From Cerasibacillus quisquiliarum (lineage in GTDB: Bacteria; Bacillota; Bacilli; Bacillales; Amphibacillaceae), in contig NZ_JACHHA010000002.1 in the NCBI RefSeq assembly GCF_014202495.1, positions 1-64,000 on the forward strand: a stretch of 64,000 bases of DNA. Direction: 5' to 3'. Numbering within the stretch: position 1 is the first letter of the stretch; the number at the start of each line of letters is the position of its first letter. Shown here one piece after another: positions 18,564 through 27,572 of this stretch. The notes beneath the pieces were generated by a model that ran no database searches, was not told the origin of the DNA, and saw nothing but the letters and a program-made list of their open reading frames with translations. The position numbers and the translations under genes were made by a program.

Positions 18564-19346
18564 TTATTCTTCTTTATTTTCCTCATTAATTGTAAAAATG
18601 AACTCAGCTAACTGTTCGAGTTCTTCATCTGTACCATCAAAGACACCAGCTGGCATATTACCGATTCCTTCTACAGATATTTTAGCAATTTCATCTGCAG
18701 TATAATCAATACCAATTAATGGTGGTCCAGCAGCGCCATCTGTTAAATTATCACCATGACATGATGCACAAGAATTTTTATATACTTCATAACCTGGATC
18801 AGATGTATCTATTTCAACTTCAGATGGTGGGATAGGCTTATTAGCCTCAGCACGTGCTTCCCAATCTACAGCTGAAGCTGAGTCATATGTTAGCCAAATC
18901 GTAGCAATTAAAGCTAATAACATCATGCTTGTAGCAATAGGGCGTTGACTTGGACGACGACCTGGTCCATTATCAAGAAATGGTGCTAATAGAAGGGCAC
19001 CAAATGCTAGACCAGGAATGACGACAACACCGAGTAAAACATAATCTCCACCCGCGTATTTGTACTTTAATAATTCATATAAGAATAAGAAGTACCAGTC
19101 TGGAAGTGGTATATATCCTGCTGTCGTAGGGTCAGCCATCCCTTCGAGAGGTGATGGATGAGTTAATACAAGTGTAAGGAATCCTACTAGAAAAACTGAA
19201 CCTGCAAGCCATTCTGTTAATAAGAAGTTAGGCCAGAAAGCTACGGTTCTACCAGGATATTCCGAATAGTCTTTTGGAGTTGTCGATGTTTTCTCTGCTG
19301 AAACTCGAGAATCACCGACATACTTCATTCCTTTACCCCTTTTCAT
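18564..19346 (-). CDS. qcrC: Menaquinol:cytochrome c reductase, fused cytochrome b/c subunit
   Basis: QcrC is the Bacillus-type fusion of a subunit-IV-like membrane domain with a cytochrome c domain in the quinol-oxidising bc complex. It has three membrane helices in the first 155 residues, with PLPDWYFLFLYELLKY at the quinol side. The extracytoplasmic heme c domain (about 185-260) has CASCH and a distal methionine in GNMPAGVF. The ATG follows GGAGG by eight bases. Its heme must be attached by the ResABC-type maturation system also encoded in this window. Confidence 0.96.
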   Translation of the reverse strand: MKRGKGMKYVGDSRVSAEKTSTTPKDYSEYPGRTVAFWPNFLLTEWLAGSVFLVGFLTLVLTHPSPLEGMADPTTAGYIPLPDWYFLFLYELLKYKYAGGDYVLLGVVVIPGLAFGALLLAPFLDNGPGRRPSQRPIATSMMLLALIATIWLTYDSASAVDWEARAEANKPIPPSEVEIDTSDPGYEVYKNSCASCHGDNLTDGAAGPPLIGIDYTADEIAKISVEGIGNMPAGVFDGTDEELEQLAEFIFTINEENKEE

Positions 19347-19362
19347 TCTTTATCCCTCCTCA

Positions 19363-20037
19363 TCATAGTGGTCCAGAAATACCTTGTCTACGAATTAATA
19401 TAAAGTGTACAGCTAATAATGCGAATAATGCTGCTGGTAAGAAGAATACATGGATTGCAAAGAACCTTGTCAATGTTTGTGCACCAATAATTTCAGGGTG
19501 TCCACCGAGAAGAGTAATGAGCCAATCTCCAATTAAAGGTACTTGACCAGCAATATTCAAGCCAACTTCTGTAGCAAAATATGCTTTGTTATCCCATGGT
19601 AATAAATATCCAGTGAATCCTAAACCGAGCATGACAAAGAATAATAGAACGCCTACCATCCAGTTTAATTCACGTGGTTTTTTATATGCTCCTTGGAAGA
19701 ACACTCGTAGTGTATGTAATAAGAGCATGACTATAACGACACTGGCGCCCCAATGGTGCATTCCACGAACAATTTGACCATGTGCTACCTGTGTTTGTAA
19801 ATAATATACGGACTTCCAAGCGTTTTCAATATCAGGCACATAATACATCGTTAAAAACATGCCCGATAGTATTTGGATCACAACAACGAAGAAAGTTAAT
19901 CCGCCAAAACAGTAAACAAACGCTGAAAAATGATGCGCTGGGTTAACGTGTTCTGGTACTTCGTGATCTGCGATATCGCGCCAAATTGGCGTAATATCTA
20001 TACGCTCATCAATCCAATCATACATTTTTTGTAACAT
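19363..20037 (-). CDS. qcrB: Cytochrome b subunit of menaquinol:cytochrome c reductase
   Basis: The 224-residue protein is the four-helix cytochrome b6-type subunit that binds two b hemes and forms the menaquinol sites. Histidines suited to heme ligation lie in the second and fourth helices (GMHHWGASVVIVMLLLHTLR and FFAIHVFFLPAALFALLAVH). The segment GYLLPWDNKAYFATEVG is the conserved loop near the Qo site. It is 16 bases upstream of qcrC and 6 bases after qcrA, so the three subunits are made from one mRNA. Confidence 0.96.
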   Translation of the reverse strand: MLQKMYDWIDERIDITPIWRDIADHEVPEHVNPAHHFSAFVYCFGGLTFFVVVIQILSGMFLTMYYVPDIENAWKSVYYLQTQVAHGQIVRGMHHWGASVVIVMLLLHTLRVFFQGAYKKPRELNWMVGVLLFFVMLGLGFTGYLLPWDNKAYFATEVGLNIAGQVPLIGDWLITLLGGHPEIIGAQTLTRFFAIHVFFLPAALFALLAVHFILIRRQGISGPL

Positions 20038-20043
20038 AGATGA

Positions 20044-20556
20044 TTACGCCTCCCCTCTTGGATATGCTTTTCCTAAAAATAGCATGCCATTTTCAACCTT
20101 ATGTTCATATACATGTAACGGTTCTAAAGGTGGTGTACCTTCAACGTTAGTACCATCTTTTGTAAAGCGTCCGTCATGACATGGACAGTAAAATTGGTCT
20201 GGATGACTTTCACTACCTTCCCATGATACCATACACCCTAAATGTGTACATTTTGGGGAAAGAGCTACAATTTCATCCTGATCATTTTTAAATACAAATG
20301 CTTTTCGAGTAACATCTGATTTATACCAAGCATCAACTTGTTCTACTTCCCATTCAACAGGTTGCGGTTCTGTTGTGATATCATCTACAGACAAACCTAC
20401 ATTAGCAAAATCACCATCACCAGATGGTTGTAAAACTGGATCAATTGCCATTCGTAAAGGTGAAATCAACATTCCTGCTGCCATAAACCCGCCTACACCT
20501 GTTAATGTATAGTTTAAGAATTGTCTTCGGGTCACTTGCTTCTTTTTATCACTCAT
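20044..20556 (-). CDS. qcrA: Rieske iron-sulfur subunit of menaquinol:cytochrome c reductase
   Basis: QcrA is the Rieske [2Fe-2S] protein that takes the first electron from menaquinol. It has a basic N-terminus with a twin-Arg start (KKQVTRRQFLNYTLTGVGG), suggesting Tat export with the helix kept as an anchor. The cluster motifs are CTHLGC (about residues 103-108) and CPCHDG (about 124-129), with both Cys-His pairs present. The 170 residues match the family. It starts after GAGGGG and is preceded by a good sigma-A promoter. Confidence 0.97.
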   Translation of the reverse strand: MSDKKKQVTRRQFLNYTLTGVGGFMAAGMLISPLRMAIDPVLQPSGDGDFANVGLSVDDITTEPQPVEWEVEQVDAWYKSDVTRKAFVFKNDQDEIVALSPKCTHLGCMVSWEGSESHPDQFYCPCHDGRFTKDGTNVEGTPPLEPLHVYEHKVENGMLFLGKAYPRGEA

Positions 20557-20624
20557 GATTTTCCCCCCTCTTTACTTTGATGTTCACGGACATAATTTTA
20601 AAATCAGATTACTAGGACATTACC

Positions 20625-20653
20625 ATGATAGCGTAAAGTAACATCTTGGTCAA
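20625..20653 (-). promoter_or_regulatory. Sigma-A type promoter of qcrABC
   Basis: On the minus strand TTGACC (20648-20653) and TATCAT (20625-20630) are 17 bases apart. They lie about 70 bases before the qcrA start codon, so qcrABC can be transcribed without ypiF. The -35 box is part of an inverted repeat described as a finding. Confidence 0.6.
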
Positions 20654-20695
20654 TTAATAACTTATAAATGTTAAAACTTGTTCAAAGTTGACCAA
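20646..20695. repeat. Inverted repeat overlapping the qcrA -35 box
   Basis: TTGGTCAA (20646-20653) and TTGACCAA (20688-20695) are exact inverted copies with start points 42 bases apart, close to four helical turns. One copy contains the -35 hexamer. Possible paired operator, unproven. Confidence 0.4.
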
Positions 20696-20708
20696 TTTAT
20701 ACCTGATT

Positions 20709-21167
20709 TTACCAGTAAGAACGGATTAATTCACTAACTTGCTTTACATTTTCATGCATCCAACGTTTCAATTCATTATCATGAATATGGTCGACTTGAA
20801 TGACTGGTAACCATATTAATTGACCTTCTAATTGCCTTTCATACTTTTTCCAACCCATATCAAATGTGATTAAAAAGGTATGTTTAAAAGGTTGTGTTTC
20901 AATTTCTTTAATCCATGTATTAAGTCTAGAAACTTCCTGTTGTTTATCTGTATGATGGAGATATGTATACGGTGGAATTTGCATTGTTCGACCTGATAGT
21001 TCGCGTTCTAATTCATCTGCAAATATTTGCAAAACATCGCTTTGATAAGCTTGCTTTGATATTTCATCATCTTTTAATATATGAAACGGAAGTAAAGACA
21101 ATAAAGCCGTGTCAATATATTCTTTTGCTGTTATATATTTATTTACATCATCTTGTCGCCATTTCAT
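20709..21167 (-). CDS. ypiF: DUF2487 family protein YpiF
   Basis: A soluble 152-residue protein belonging to the YpiF/DUF2487 family, recognised from MKWRQDDVNKYITAKEYIDT at the start and its place between ypiB and qcrA. Its role is unknown, although the conserved link with qcr suggests a part in making or controlling the bc complex. The ATG at 21167 follows GGAGGAGAG. An upstream ATG at 21185 would lie on that site. No membrane segment or metal motif is visible. Confidence 0.8.
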   Translation of the reverse strand: MKWRQDDVNKYITAKEYIDTALLSLLPFHILKDDEISKQAYQSDVLQIFADELERELSGRTMQIPPYTYLHHTDKQQEVSRLNTWIKEIETQPFKHTFLITFDMGWKKYERQLEGQLIWLPVIQVDHIHDNELKRWMHENVKQVSELIRSYW

Positions 21168-21240
21168 TAACGAGCTCTCCTCCATATTATTTACTAAAAT
21201 ATAGATATATATGCTATCTTTACTATTTTCTTTCCCAAAA

Positions 21241-21272
21241 AAATCAACCTTAGCTAGGAAGTAGGTTGATTT
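21241..21272 (-). terminator. Terminator overlapping the 3' end of ypiB
   Basis: Arms AAATCAACCT (21241-21250) and AGGTTGATTT (21263-21272) form a 10-bp stem followed by a seven-T run on the minus strand. The right arm lies inside the last codons of ypiB, and the stop codon (21254-21256) is in the loop. Confidence 0.75.
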
Positions 21273-21817
21273 TTCTGTTCTTCTAGCTGCTTTAAAGCTT
21301 GAGAAAGCTCTAAAAACTTCCTTTTATCTCCGCAATCTAAAGCAGCATCTATCTCCGCTTTTAATTGTGTCTTTTGAAAGCGATAGACGGACTGATTTAA
21401 TAATCGGTTTGCATTTTGTTTATCCTCTACCGAGAGAAAAAAATCTTCTGGAATAAAAGGGTTTTCTTCTATCACACTAACATATTGAGTATTTTGATAA
21501 GCTTGTTTAAAATTTAACTCCAAGTAAAGTTTTTGGTCACAATTTAGACGAATATCATGAAATGCCTTCTCGGGATCAGTTGTTACGATATGACTTTTAT
21601 AATACCGAAAAGGAATATGATCAGAACAAGTTGTAGACATAATCAAACCTCTAGGACAAAATTTTGCTCCATTTACAAAATGAACATTCTCTAAAACTGA
21701 TTTATGTCCTAAAAGGTAATGCAGAATCCATACACTTTCTCGCCTTTTAAATTTAAGGTGATTTAATACCCATGTAAGAAAGTTCTTCTTATCTTCTATC
21801 GATACAGATGCGCTCAT
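21254..21817 (-). CDS. ypiB: UPF0302 family protein YpiB
   Basis: The 187-residue soluble protein matches the YpiB/UPF0302 family: an N-terminal part with KKNFLTWVLNHLKFKRRESV and WILHYLLGHKSVLENVHFV, then a C-terminal helical domain (about 150-183) rich in Lys, Glu and Leu. The function is not firmly known; I can only say it is conserved beside ypiF and qcr. The ATG follows AAGGAG. A terminator hairpin overlaps its last codons, separating it from ypiF. Confidence 0.85.
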   Translation of the reverse strand: MSASVSIEDKKNFLTWVLNHLKFKRRESVWILHYLLGHKSVLENVHFVNGAKFCPRGLIMSTTCSDHIPFRYYKSHIVTTDPEKAFHDIRLNCDQKLYLELNFKQAYQNTQYVSVIEENPFIPEDFFLSVEDKQNANRLLNQSVYRFQKTQLKAEIDAALDCGDKRKFLELSQALKQLEEQKNQPTS

Positions 21818-21848
21818 TTATCGATCTCCTTACCATAGTGAGCATCTT

Positions 21849-23093
21849 TTAGTTTATTTCCTCTATTCGCTCGGTAAATGCTATAATATCATAATCATCG
21901 GGAATCATCATTAAGTAAGTTCGAAAAATATTGACTGCTTCTTTACGCTCTCCTGCTTCATATAATAACATACCATATTCTTTTAGAAACTCAGGATCAT
22001 CTTGTAAATTAGTATATGCCTGCTTATAGGCGTTTAATGCATCGTTTCTTTCATCTAATTCACTATATGCTCTACCTAACGCCCATTCATACAAGGGATC
22101 AATAGAGCCGTCATTTTTAATATCATGAATTAAGTCAATGATTAACTCGTATTTATTATTATCTTTCCAAAGTGCTATAAGCGATAAAATGGCTTCTTTA
22201 TAATCAGGATCAAGTGTTATGGCTTCTTGAAACATTGTTTCACTTTCATCTAACCGATTTAACTTTTGTAATAATATTCCTAAATGATAATATAATTCTT
22301 TATTAAATTCGTCATATTCTAGTCCCTGTTTTAATATGTTATATGCTTCTTTAATTAAACCTTGTCTTTCATATGCTTCTGCAAGAAGTAAGTACGCCGA
22401 ATGATAGTATGGATCTTTTTCTAAAAGTTGTTTTAAAACTTTAATTGCCACATCATCACGTTCTATTTGAAATGCAGTCAAACCATATGAAAACAACGTA
22501 TCATGATCAGGTTCTTTAATTGTTTTAAAATAATTAAAAGCGAGTTCATATTTTCCAACTGCTGTTAAACTATGAGCGAGTCTTTCAGTTATAGATACAT
22601 TTAAAATGTCTGTTGATACCTTTTCATAGTACAATATCGCGCGGTTATAGTCGCCAATTGAATAATATAATTCACCTAATGCGAAATCAATGACTTCTTC
22701 TTGCGGTGCAATTCGCTTTGCTTCCAATAGTTTTTGTTCAGAGACTTCAAATAATCCTTCTTGTTGGTACAAATCAGCTAATTGTAATAATGCAGGAAGA
22801 TATGCTTCATCATCTGGATCGATTAATAAAAGGAGTTCAATTGCCTTTGTGTCTTCCTGTTGTTCAGTATATATTTCAGCAAGCATTAAAATGACTTCAC
22901 TATGACACATCTTAGCATGGAGTGGTTCTAAAATGGAACGCGCCTCATCTAAAAACCCCCACTCCATAAAAAAGGCAGCATATAATATTTTTTCATTTTC
23001 TGAAGCTGTATTAAGTGCTTCCTCGATTAAATTTATCGCTTCATTTGCTAAGTGAGCTTCCATTAATTGATTTGCCTCTGTAATGATATCCAT
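21849..23093 (-). CDS. ypiA: Tetratricopeptide-repeat protein YpiA
   Basis: The 414-residue acidic protein is built almost entirely of TPR-like helical repeats. Examples are YYSIGDYNRAILYYEKVS, AYERQGLIKEAYNILKQGL and LDESETMFQEAITLDPDYKE. It has no signal peptide or catalytic motif. It is presumably a scaffold; partner unknown. The position between aroA and ypiB is the conserved one for YpiA. The ATG follows AAAGGAAG. Confidence 0.88.
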   Translation of the reverse strand: MDIITEANQLMEAHLANEAINLIEEALNTASENEKILYAAFFMEWGFLDEARSILEPLHAKMCHSEVILMLAEIYTEQQEDTKAIELLLLIDPDDEAYLPALLQLADLYQQEGLFEVSEQKLLEAKRIAPQEEVIDFALGELYYSIGDYNRAILYYEKVSTDILNVSITERLAHSLTAVGKYELAFNYFKTIKEPDHDTLFSYGLTAFQIERDDVAIKVLKQLLEKDPYYHSAYLLLAEAYERQGLIKEAYNILKQGLEYDEFNKELYYHLGILLQKLNRLDESETMFQEAITLDPDYKEAILSLIALWKDNNKYELIIDLIHDIKNDGSIDPLYEWALGRAYSELDERNDALNAYKQAYTNLQDDPEFLKEYGMLLYEAGERKEAVNIFRTYLMMIPDDYDIIAFTERIEEIN

Positions 23094-23114
23094 TATTTAG
23101 CTTCCTTTCTCATA

Positions 23115-24404
23115 TTAAATCACAATTTGTTTTAAATCATGAATAAAGCGTGGATATGAAATATTCATACATGATAAATCGTCAATATATATTGGTTCTT
23201 TCGTAATGAGAGAGGCAATGATAATCATCATCGCCATCCGATGATCACCATATGCTGATACAGAGCCACCTATTAAAGTTGTTTTACCATTTATAATCAT
23301 GCCATCTGCTGTTTCTTTTATGGATGCTCCCAAAGTTGTTAGCACATCAACAACTGCTTTAATTCGATCTGTTTCTTTCACACGAAGTTCTTCAGCATTT
23401 TTTATAACCGTTTGTCCCTCTGCTTGAGTTGCTATTAAACTGATGATAGGTAATTCATCAATAAGTCGTGGAATTAACTTGCCATCAATTGTTATACCAC
23501 ATAAGTTACTCGTCTCAATAGTTAGATTACCTACTCGTTCTCCGTTTGTTTCTTTTATATCGGACACTTGAATATGAGCACCCATTTGCCACAAAACATC
23601 TAACATACCAGTTCGTGTTGGATTAAGACCGATATTTTTAATAACTAATTGACTATTTTGTAAAATAAGTGCTCCAGCTATAAAGAAAGCAGCAGAAGAA
23701 AAATCACCTGGAACATTAATTTGCGTTGCTTTAAGCTGTTGCTTACCTTGGATTGAGATTTGATTATTTCTTGTCTTAAGTGATCCGCCAAAATGTTTCA
23801 ACATTAATTCTGTATGATTTCGGGTTGGTATCCGCTCAATAACCGTTGTTTCTCCCTCTGCATATAAACCCGCTAATAATATGGCAGACTTAACTTGAGC
23901 ACTCTCTATCTCCATTTCATATGTTATACTGGACAATGGTTGACCGTTAATAGCTAAAGGAAGTCGTGTATGAGAATCTCTCCCAAAGATAGATGCTCCC
24001 ATCATTTTAAGAGGTTTTATCACACGATCCATTGGACGTTGACTTAATGATTGATCACCATAAACTGTTGTAAAAAATGGTAATCCTGATAATAATCCAA
24101 GCATAAGTCGCGCAGTTGTTCCTGAGTTGCCGAAATAAAGTGGTTTATCCGGCTCAACTAATCCTGCTATGCCTTTTCCATCAATTGTAACTGTATAATT
24201 ATCTTGAACAATTTGAACACCTAAACATCTGAATACTTCTAATGTTCGTAAACAGTCTTTAGCTGGAAGGAAATTTTTAACAGTTGTTGTACCATTCGCG
24301 ATTGAACCGAGTATAATTGCTCGATGGGATATTGATTTATCTCCAGGCATAGATAGATTTCCTCTTAATGCTCGAGCATTAAAATCTAGTTTGATTGGTT
24401 TCAT
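23115..24404 (-). CDS. aroA: 3-phosphoshikimate 1-carboxyvinyltransferase (EPSP synthase)
   Basis: The enzyme adds enolpyruvyl from PEP to shikimate 3-phosphate in the sixth step of the shikimate pathway. Typical motifs are PGDKSISHRAII (residues 21-32) and NSGTTARLM (93-101). The C-terminal KETDRI and YGDHRMAM motifs are present. At 429 residues it is full length. The ATG overlaps the aroB stop as ATGA. B. subtilis calls this gene aroE. There it is separated from aroB by aroH, trp genes, hisC and tyrA, none of which are here. Confidence 0.96.
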   Translation of the reverse strand: MKPIKLDFNARALRGNLSMPGDKSISHRAIILGSIANGTTTVKNFLPAKDCLRTLEVFRCLGVQIVQDNYTVTIDGKGIAGLVEPDKPLYFGNSGTTARLMLGLLSGLPFFTTVYGDQSLSQRPMDRVIKPLKMMGASIFGRDSHTRLPLAINGQPLSSITYEMEIESAQVKSAILLAGLYAEGETTVIERIPTRNHTELMLKHFGGSLKTRNNQISIQGKQQLKATQINVPGDFSSAAFFIAGALILQNSQLVIKNIGLNPTRTGMLDVLWQMGAHIQVSDIKETNGERVGNLTIETSNLCGITIDGKLIPRLIDELPIISLIATQAEGQTVIKNAEELRVKETDRIKAVVDVLTTLGASIKETADGMIINGKTTLIGGSVSAYGDHRMAMMIIIASLITKEPIYIDDLSCMNISYPRFIHDLKQIVI

Positions 24405-25483
24405 TTGTCAATTCCTTTCATTAATTCTGAGAAAAATGATGTTATATATTCTACCATTTCTCGATCAGTAAAACATTTAAGTTCAGGTTGTCCAACAGAC
24501 TTTAATAAAACCATCTGAATGTGACGATTAACTACTTTTTTATCTACCTTCATTCGATTTAGAAGGTCGTTGACATTTATTTTTGGAATCATTAGTGGGT
24601 AATCATGTTTCTTGAACCAATCTAGTAAAACGAGGTAAGTGTGTTTATTTCCATATTCATTTGCACTGATATATAATGCAAAAAGTAAACCAATCGCAAC
24701 TGCTTCACCGTGTGTTAATTGCCCATAACCTAATTGCTGTTCAAGTGCATGTGCTAATGTATGACCAAAATTTAAATAACGACGAATGTTTTGTTCTCTC
24801 TCATCTTGTTGAACGATGCTTGCTTTAATCCGCATGCCGTGATAAAGATGATTAACTTGTGTTTTGGCATCGGTTTGATAAATGTTCGTTAATAAAAGGT
24901 CATTAAAAAACGCCTCATCCGAAATCAATGCTTCTTTAATAATCTCAGCATAACCAGAACGTATTTCTCGCTTATCTAGTGTACGAAGTGTTGCGACGTC
25001 ATATATAACAGCTTTTGGGACATAGAATTGGCCAATTAAATTTTTACCTAAATGATGATTAATCGCTACCTTTCCACCTACGCTACTATCATGCGCTAAT
25101 ATTGTTGTAGGAATTTGAATAAAGTCAATGCCACGCATAAATGTCGCAGCAACAAAACCGGCTAAATCTCCAACGACTCCTCCACCGAGAGCAATAATGA
25201 GTGAATGCCGATCCAATCCAAAAGAAAGAGCTTTCGTATGAATGTCATAAAACTGCTCGATCGATTTAGACTGTTCTCCAGGTTCAATAACGATATGATG
25301 GACGGAAAATTGTTTTAAAGCATTCATTACATCATCTAAATAATAAGTCGCTACCGTTTGATCTGTTATAACTAAAACGGACGTATATGATGGATTTATA
25401 TACTGCTCTAAACGTTTTAATAAATCTGTTCCTAGATAAATAGGGTAAGATGTCGTCTTAGACTTAATCAACATTTGTTTCAT
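24401..25483 (-). CDS. aroB: 3-dehydroquinate synthase
   Basis: AroB cyclises DAHP to 3-dehydroquinate using NAD and a divalent metal. The NAD-binding GGGVVGDLAGFVAATFMRG and metal-site histidines in NFGHTLAHALE and HGEAVAIG are visible. I place the start at the ATG at 25483, which overlaps the aroC stop codon by one base (TAATG). An upstream GTG at 25492 is less likely. It is 360 residues long. Confidence 0.95.
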   Translation of the reverse strand: MKQMLIKSKTTSYPIYLGTDLLKRLEQYINPSYTSVLVITDQTVATYYLDDVMNALKQFSVHHIVIEPGEQSKSIEQFYDIHTKALSFGLDRHSLIIALGGGVVGDLAGFVAATFMRGIDFIQIPTTILAHDSSVGGKVAINHHLGKNLIGQFYVPKAVIYDVATLRTLDKREIRSGYAEIIKEALISDEAFFNDLLLTNIYQTDAKTQVNHLYHGMRIKASIVQQDEREQNIRRYLNFGHTLAHALEQQLGYGQLTHGEAVAIGLLFALYISANEYGNKHTYLVLLDWFKKHDYPLMIPKINVNDLLNRMKVDKKVVNRHIQMVLLKSVGQPELKCFTDREMVEYITSFFSELMKGIDK

Positions 25484-26649
25484 TAAAAGCACCTGCTTGC
25501 TTCACGATGTCGGTCTAATTCACGTTTTAATATAGTAAATTGATCACTTGAAAACTGTTCTGTAATAGCTTTTGCAATTTCAAATGCCACAACATGTTCC
25601 ATGACAACACTAGCAGCAGGAACAGCACAAGCATCAGAACGTTCAATACTTGCATGAAATGGTTCTTTTGTCTCAATATCAACACTTTGCAACGGCTTAT
25701 AGAGAGTCGGTATTGGCTTCATGACACCTTTGACAACGATTGGCATGCCAGTTGTCATACCACCTTCAAATCCACCTAAACGGTTTGTTTTTCTATAATA
25801 TCCTTTATTTTTTGACCACATAATTTCATCATGTACTTCACTACCATTTTTACGTGCTGCTAAAAAACCAATTCCAAATTCAACACCTTTAAAAGCGTTA
25901 ATGCTCATCACACTTCCTGCAATTCTCCCGTCTAATTTCCTGTCATAATGGACGTATGAACCAATACCAGCAGGCACACCTTCAACAATCACTTCAGCAA
26001 CGCCACCTATAGAATCACCATCTTTTTTAGCTTGATCAATTTTGGACATCATGTCTTCTTCTACATCTTTATCTAAAGTACGTACTGGCGATTGATTAGA
26101 CCTATTGATTTTTTCATCTATCGATAAAGATTGAAAGTCTTTTGCAACAACTCCCGCGATTTCTTTTACATAACCGACTATTTTAATGCCTAAATGATTT
26201 AATAAGATTTTACCTACAGCACCTGCCGCAACCCGAGCTGCTGTTTCACGGGCAGATGAACGTTCCAAAACATTTCGCATATCACGATGTCCATACTTGA
26301 TAGCCCCATTCAAATCGGCATGCCCTGGTCTTGGTTTCGTTACAATTCGTCTAATATATGTATCTGGATCAATCGGCTCTTCCCCCATAATATCTGTCCA
26401 ATGTTTATAATCATCGTTTTTTACTACTAGTGTAATCGGAGAACCTAATGTGTAACCATGTCGAACGCCACTCATAATATGAACATCATCAGTTTCTATT
26501 TCCATTCGTTTACCACGTCCATATCCGCCTTGCCGACGATGTAAAGACTCATTAATATCTTGTGCTAATAGAGGCATACCTGCAGGCACACCTTCTATAA
26601 TCGTTGTTAATTGTTTACCATGTGACTCGCCTGCTGTTAAATAACGCAA
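25483..26649 (-). CDS. aroC: Chorismate synthase
   Basis: This FMN-dependent enzyme makes chorismate from EPSP, the last common step to aromatic amino acids, folate and menaquinone. Signatures are LTAGESHG at the start, [20 protein letters not shown], the [14 protein letters not shown] stretch and the C-terminal [14 protein letters not shown] choose the TTG at 26649, eight bases after AAGGAGG. This gives 388 residues, in line with the family, while the open frame before it is unrelated. B. subtilis calls this gene aroF. It leads an aroC-aroB-aroA operon. Confidence 0.95.
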   Translation of the reverse strand: MRYLTAGESHGKQLTTIIEGVPAGMPLLAQDINESLHRRQGGYGRGKRMEIETDDVHIMSGVRHGYTLGSPITLVVKNDDYKHWTDIMGEEPIDPDTYIRRIVTKPRPGHADLNGAIKYGHRDMRNVLERSSARETAARVAAGAVGKILLNHLGIKIVGYVKEIAGVVAKDFQSLSIDEKINRSNQSPVRTLDKDVEEDMMSKIDQAKKDGDSIGGVAEVIVEGVPAGIGSYVHYDRKLDGRIAGSVMSINAFKGVEFGIGFLAARKNGSEVHDEIMWSKNKGYYRKTNRLGGFEGGMTTGMPIVVKGVMKPIPTLYKPLQSVDIETKEPFHASIERSDACAVPAASVVMEHVVAFEIAKAITEQFSSDQFTILKRELDRHREASRCF

Positions 26650-26691
26650 TGAAGCTTCCTCCTTATCTATGTTAATGCCTTTTATATGCTC

Positions 26692-26721
26692 ATTATACAA
26701 AAATACTCTTATCTATGTGAA
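26692..26721 (-). promoter_or_regulatory. Possible promoter of aroC-aroB-aroA
   Basis: On the minus strand TTCACA (26716-26721) and TATAAT (26692-26697) are 18 bases apart, about 43 bases before the chosen aroC start. The -35 box sits in the loop of the cheR terminator, so the operon may be read both by its own promoter and by leak-through. Confidence 0.45.
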
Positions 26722-26730
26722 GATAAGAGT
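26705..26730 (-). terminator. Terminator after cheR
   Basis: A perfect 10-bp stem (ACTCTTATCT 26705-26714 with 26721-26730) closes a 6-base loop and is followed on the minus strand by ATTTTTG. It lies 8 bases after the cheR stop. Confidence 0.75.
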
Positions 26731-26738
26731 GATATATC

Positions 26739-27509
26739 TTAGATCTTTTGATAAAAAAATGTATCGAACAACCGAAGATTAAACCGTTCTGGATGGAAAA
26801 TTTGTTCAGTGCTTCCAACGAATAAGATACCTTTGTTTGTTAAAGTTTTCCCAATACGGTAATAAATATTTTCTTTAGCTTCATCTGTAAAATAAATTAA
26901 AACATTCCTACAAATAATTAAATCTATCTCAGTAGGATATGGGTCCTTTAATAAATCATGTTTCAAAAAAGAGACTTCTTTTTTAATATGTTCTGATATT
27001 TTATATAAATTATTGTGATACGTGAAATATTTGCGTTTCATATTGTCTGGGACTTCTTTTAATGCTTGTTCTTTATATAATCCATTTTGAGCTTTCTGCA
27101 AAATATTCTCGTCGATATCTGTAGCTATTAATTTAAATGAAACTTGTGGAAAATACTCTTTTAGCATCATAATGACACTGTATGGTTCCTCACCAGTCGA
27201 ACATGCAGCAGACCAAATGTTTAGATGTGCCCTTGACTCAAGAAGCGATGGAATAATTTTATCTCTAAGTATGTCCCATCGTTTTGGATTTCGAAAAAAC
27301 TCGGAAACATTAATCGTGATTCGATCAGTAAATTCATTTAACAGCTTTTTGTCTCTATCAAGCGCATGAAAATAAGATGCAAAATCATTAAATCCACGTT
27401 TATTTCTTAAAGATGTTAATCTTCGTTTCATTTGTGCTTCTTTATATAATGATAAATCAATGCCAAGCTTTCTATTAATTTGTGAAATAAATGTTTGATA
27501 ATCAGTCAT
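26739..27509 (-). CDS. cheR: Chemotaxis protein methyltransferase CheR
   Basis: CheR uses S-adenosylmethionine to methylate glutamates of chemoreceptors for adaptation. It has an N-terminal helical CheR domain (about 5-60) and a C-terminal methyltransferase domain with NVSEFFRNPKRWDIL, NIWSAACSTGEEPYS as the SAM-binding loop, and IICRNVLIYFTDEAKE. The 256 residues equal the B. subtilis protein. It sits between ndk and aroC, the conserved place, and indicates a chemotactic, probably motile, organism. Confidence 0.95.
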   Translation of the reverse strand: MTDYQTFISQINRKLGIDLSLYKEAQMKRRLTSLRNKRGFNDFASYFHALDRDKKLLNEFTDRITINVSEFFRNPKRWDILRDKIIPSLLESRAHLNIWSAACSTGEEPYSVIMMLKEYFPQVSFKLIATDIDENILQKAQNGLYKEQALKEVPDNMKRKYFTYHNNLYKISEHIKKEVSFLKHDLLKDPYPTEIDLIICRNVLIYFTDEAKENIYYRIGKTLTNKGILFVGSTEQIFHPERFNLRLFDTFFYQKI

Positions 27510-27542
27510 ATGTCGTCTCCGTATGTGATGATAATTGTTGAA

Positions 27543-27568
27543 AAAGCCCCCTTGCTTCGGGGGGCTTT
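27543..27568 (-). terminator. Terminator after ndk
   Basis: Arms AAAGCCCCC (27543-27551) and GGGGGCTTT (27560-27568) form a GC-rich 9-bp stem with an 8-base loop. A T-run follows on the minus strand. It lies just beyond the ndk stop and before cheR. Confidence 0.85.
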
Positions 27569-27572
27569 ACGC

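Noticed and set aside
22690-22905. Overlapping plus-strand frames inside ypiA
   Set aside because: They are shadows of the TPR-coding sequence and have no ribosome binding site.
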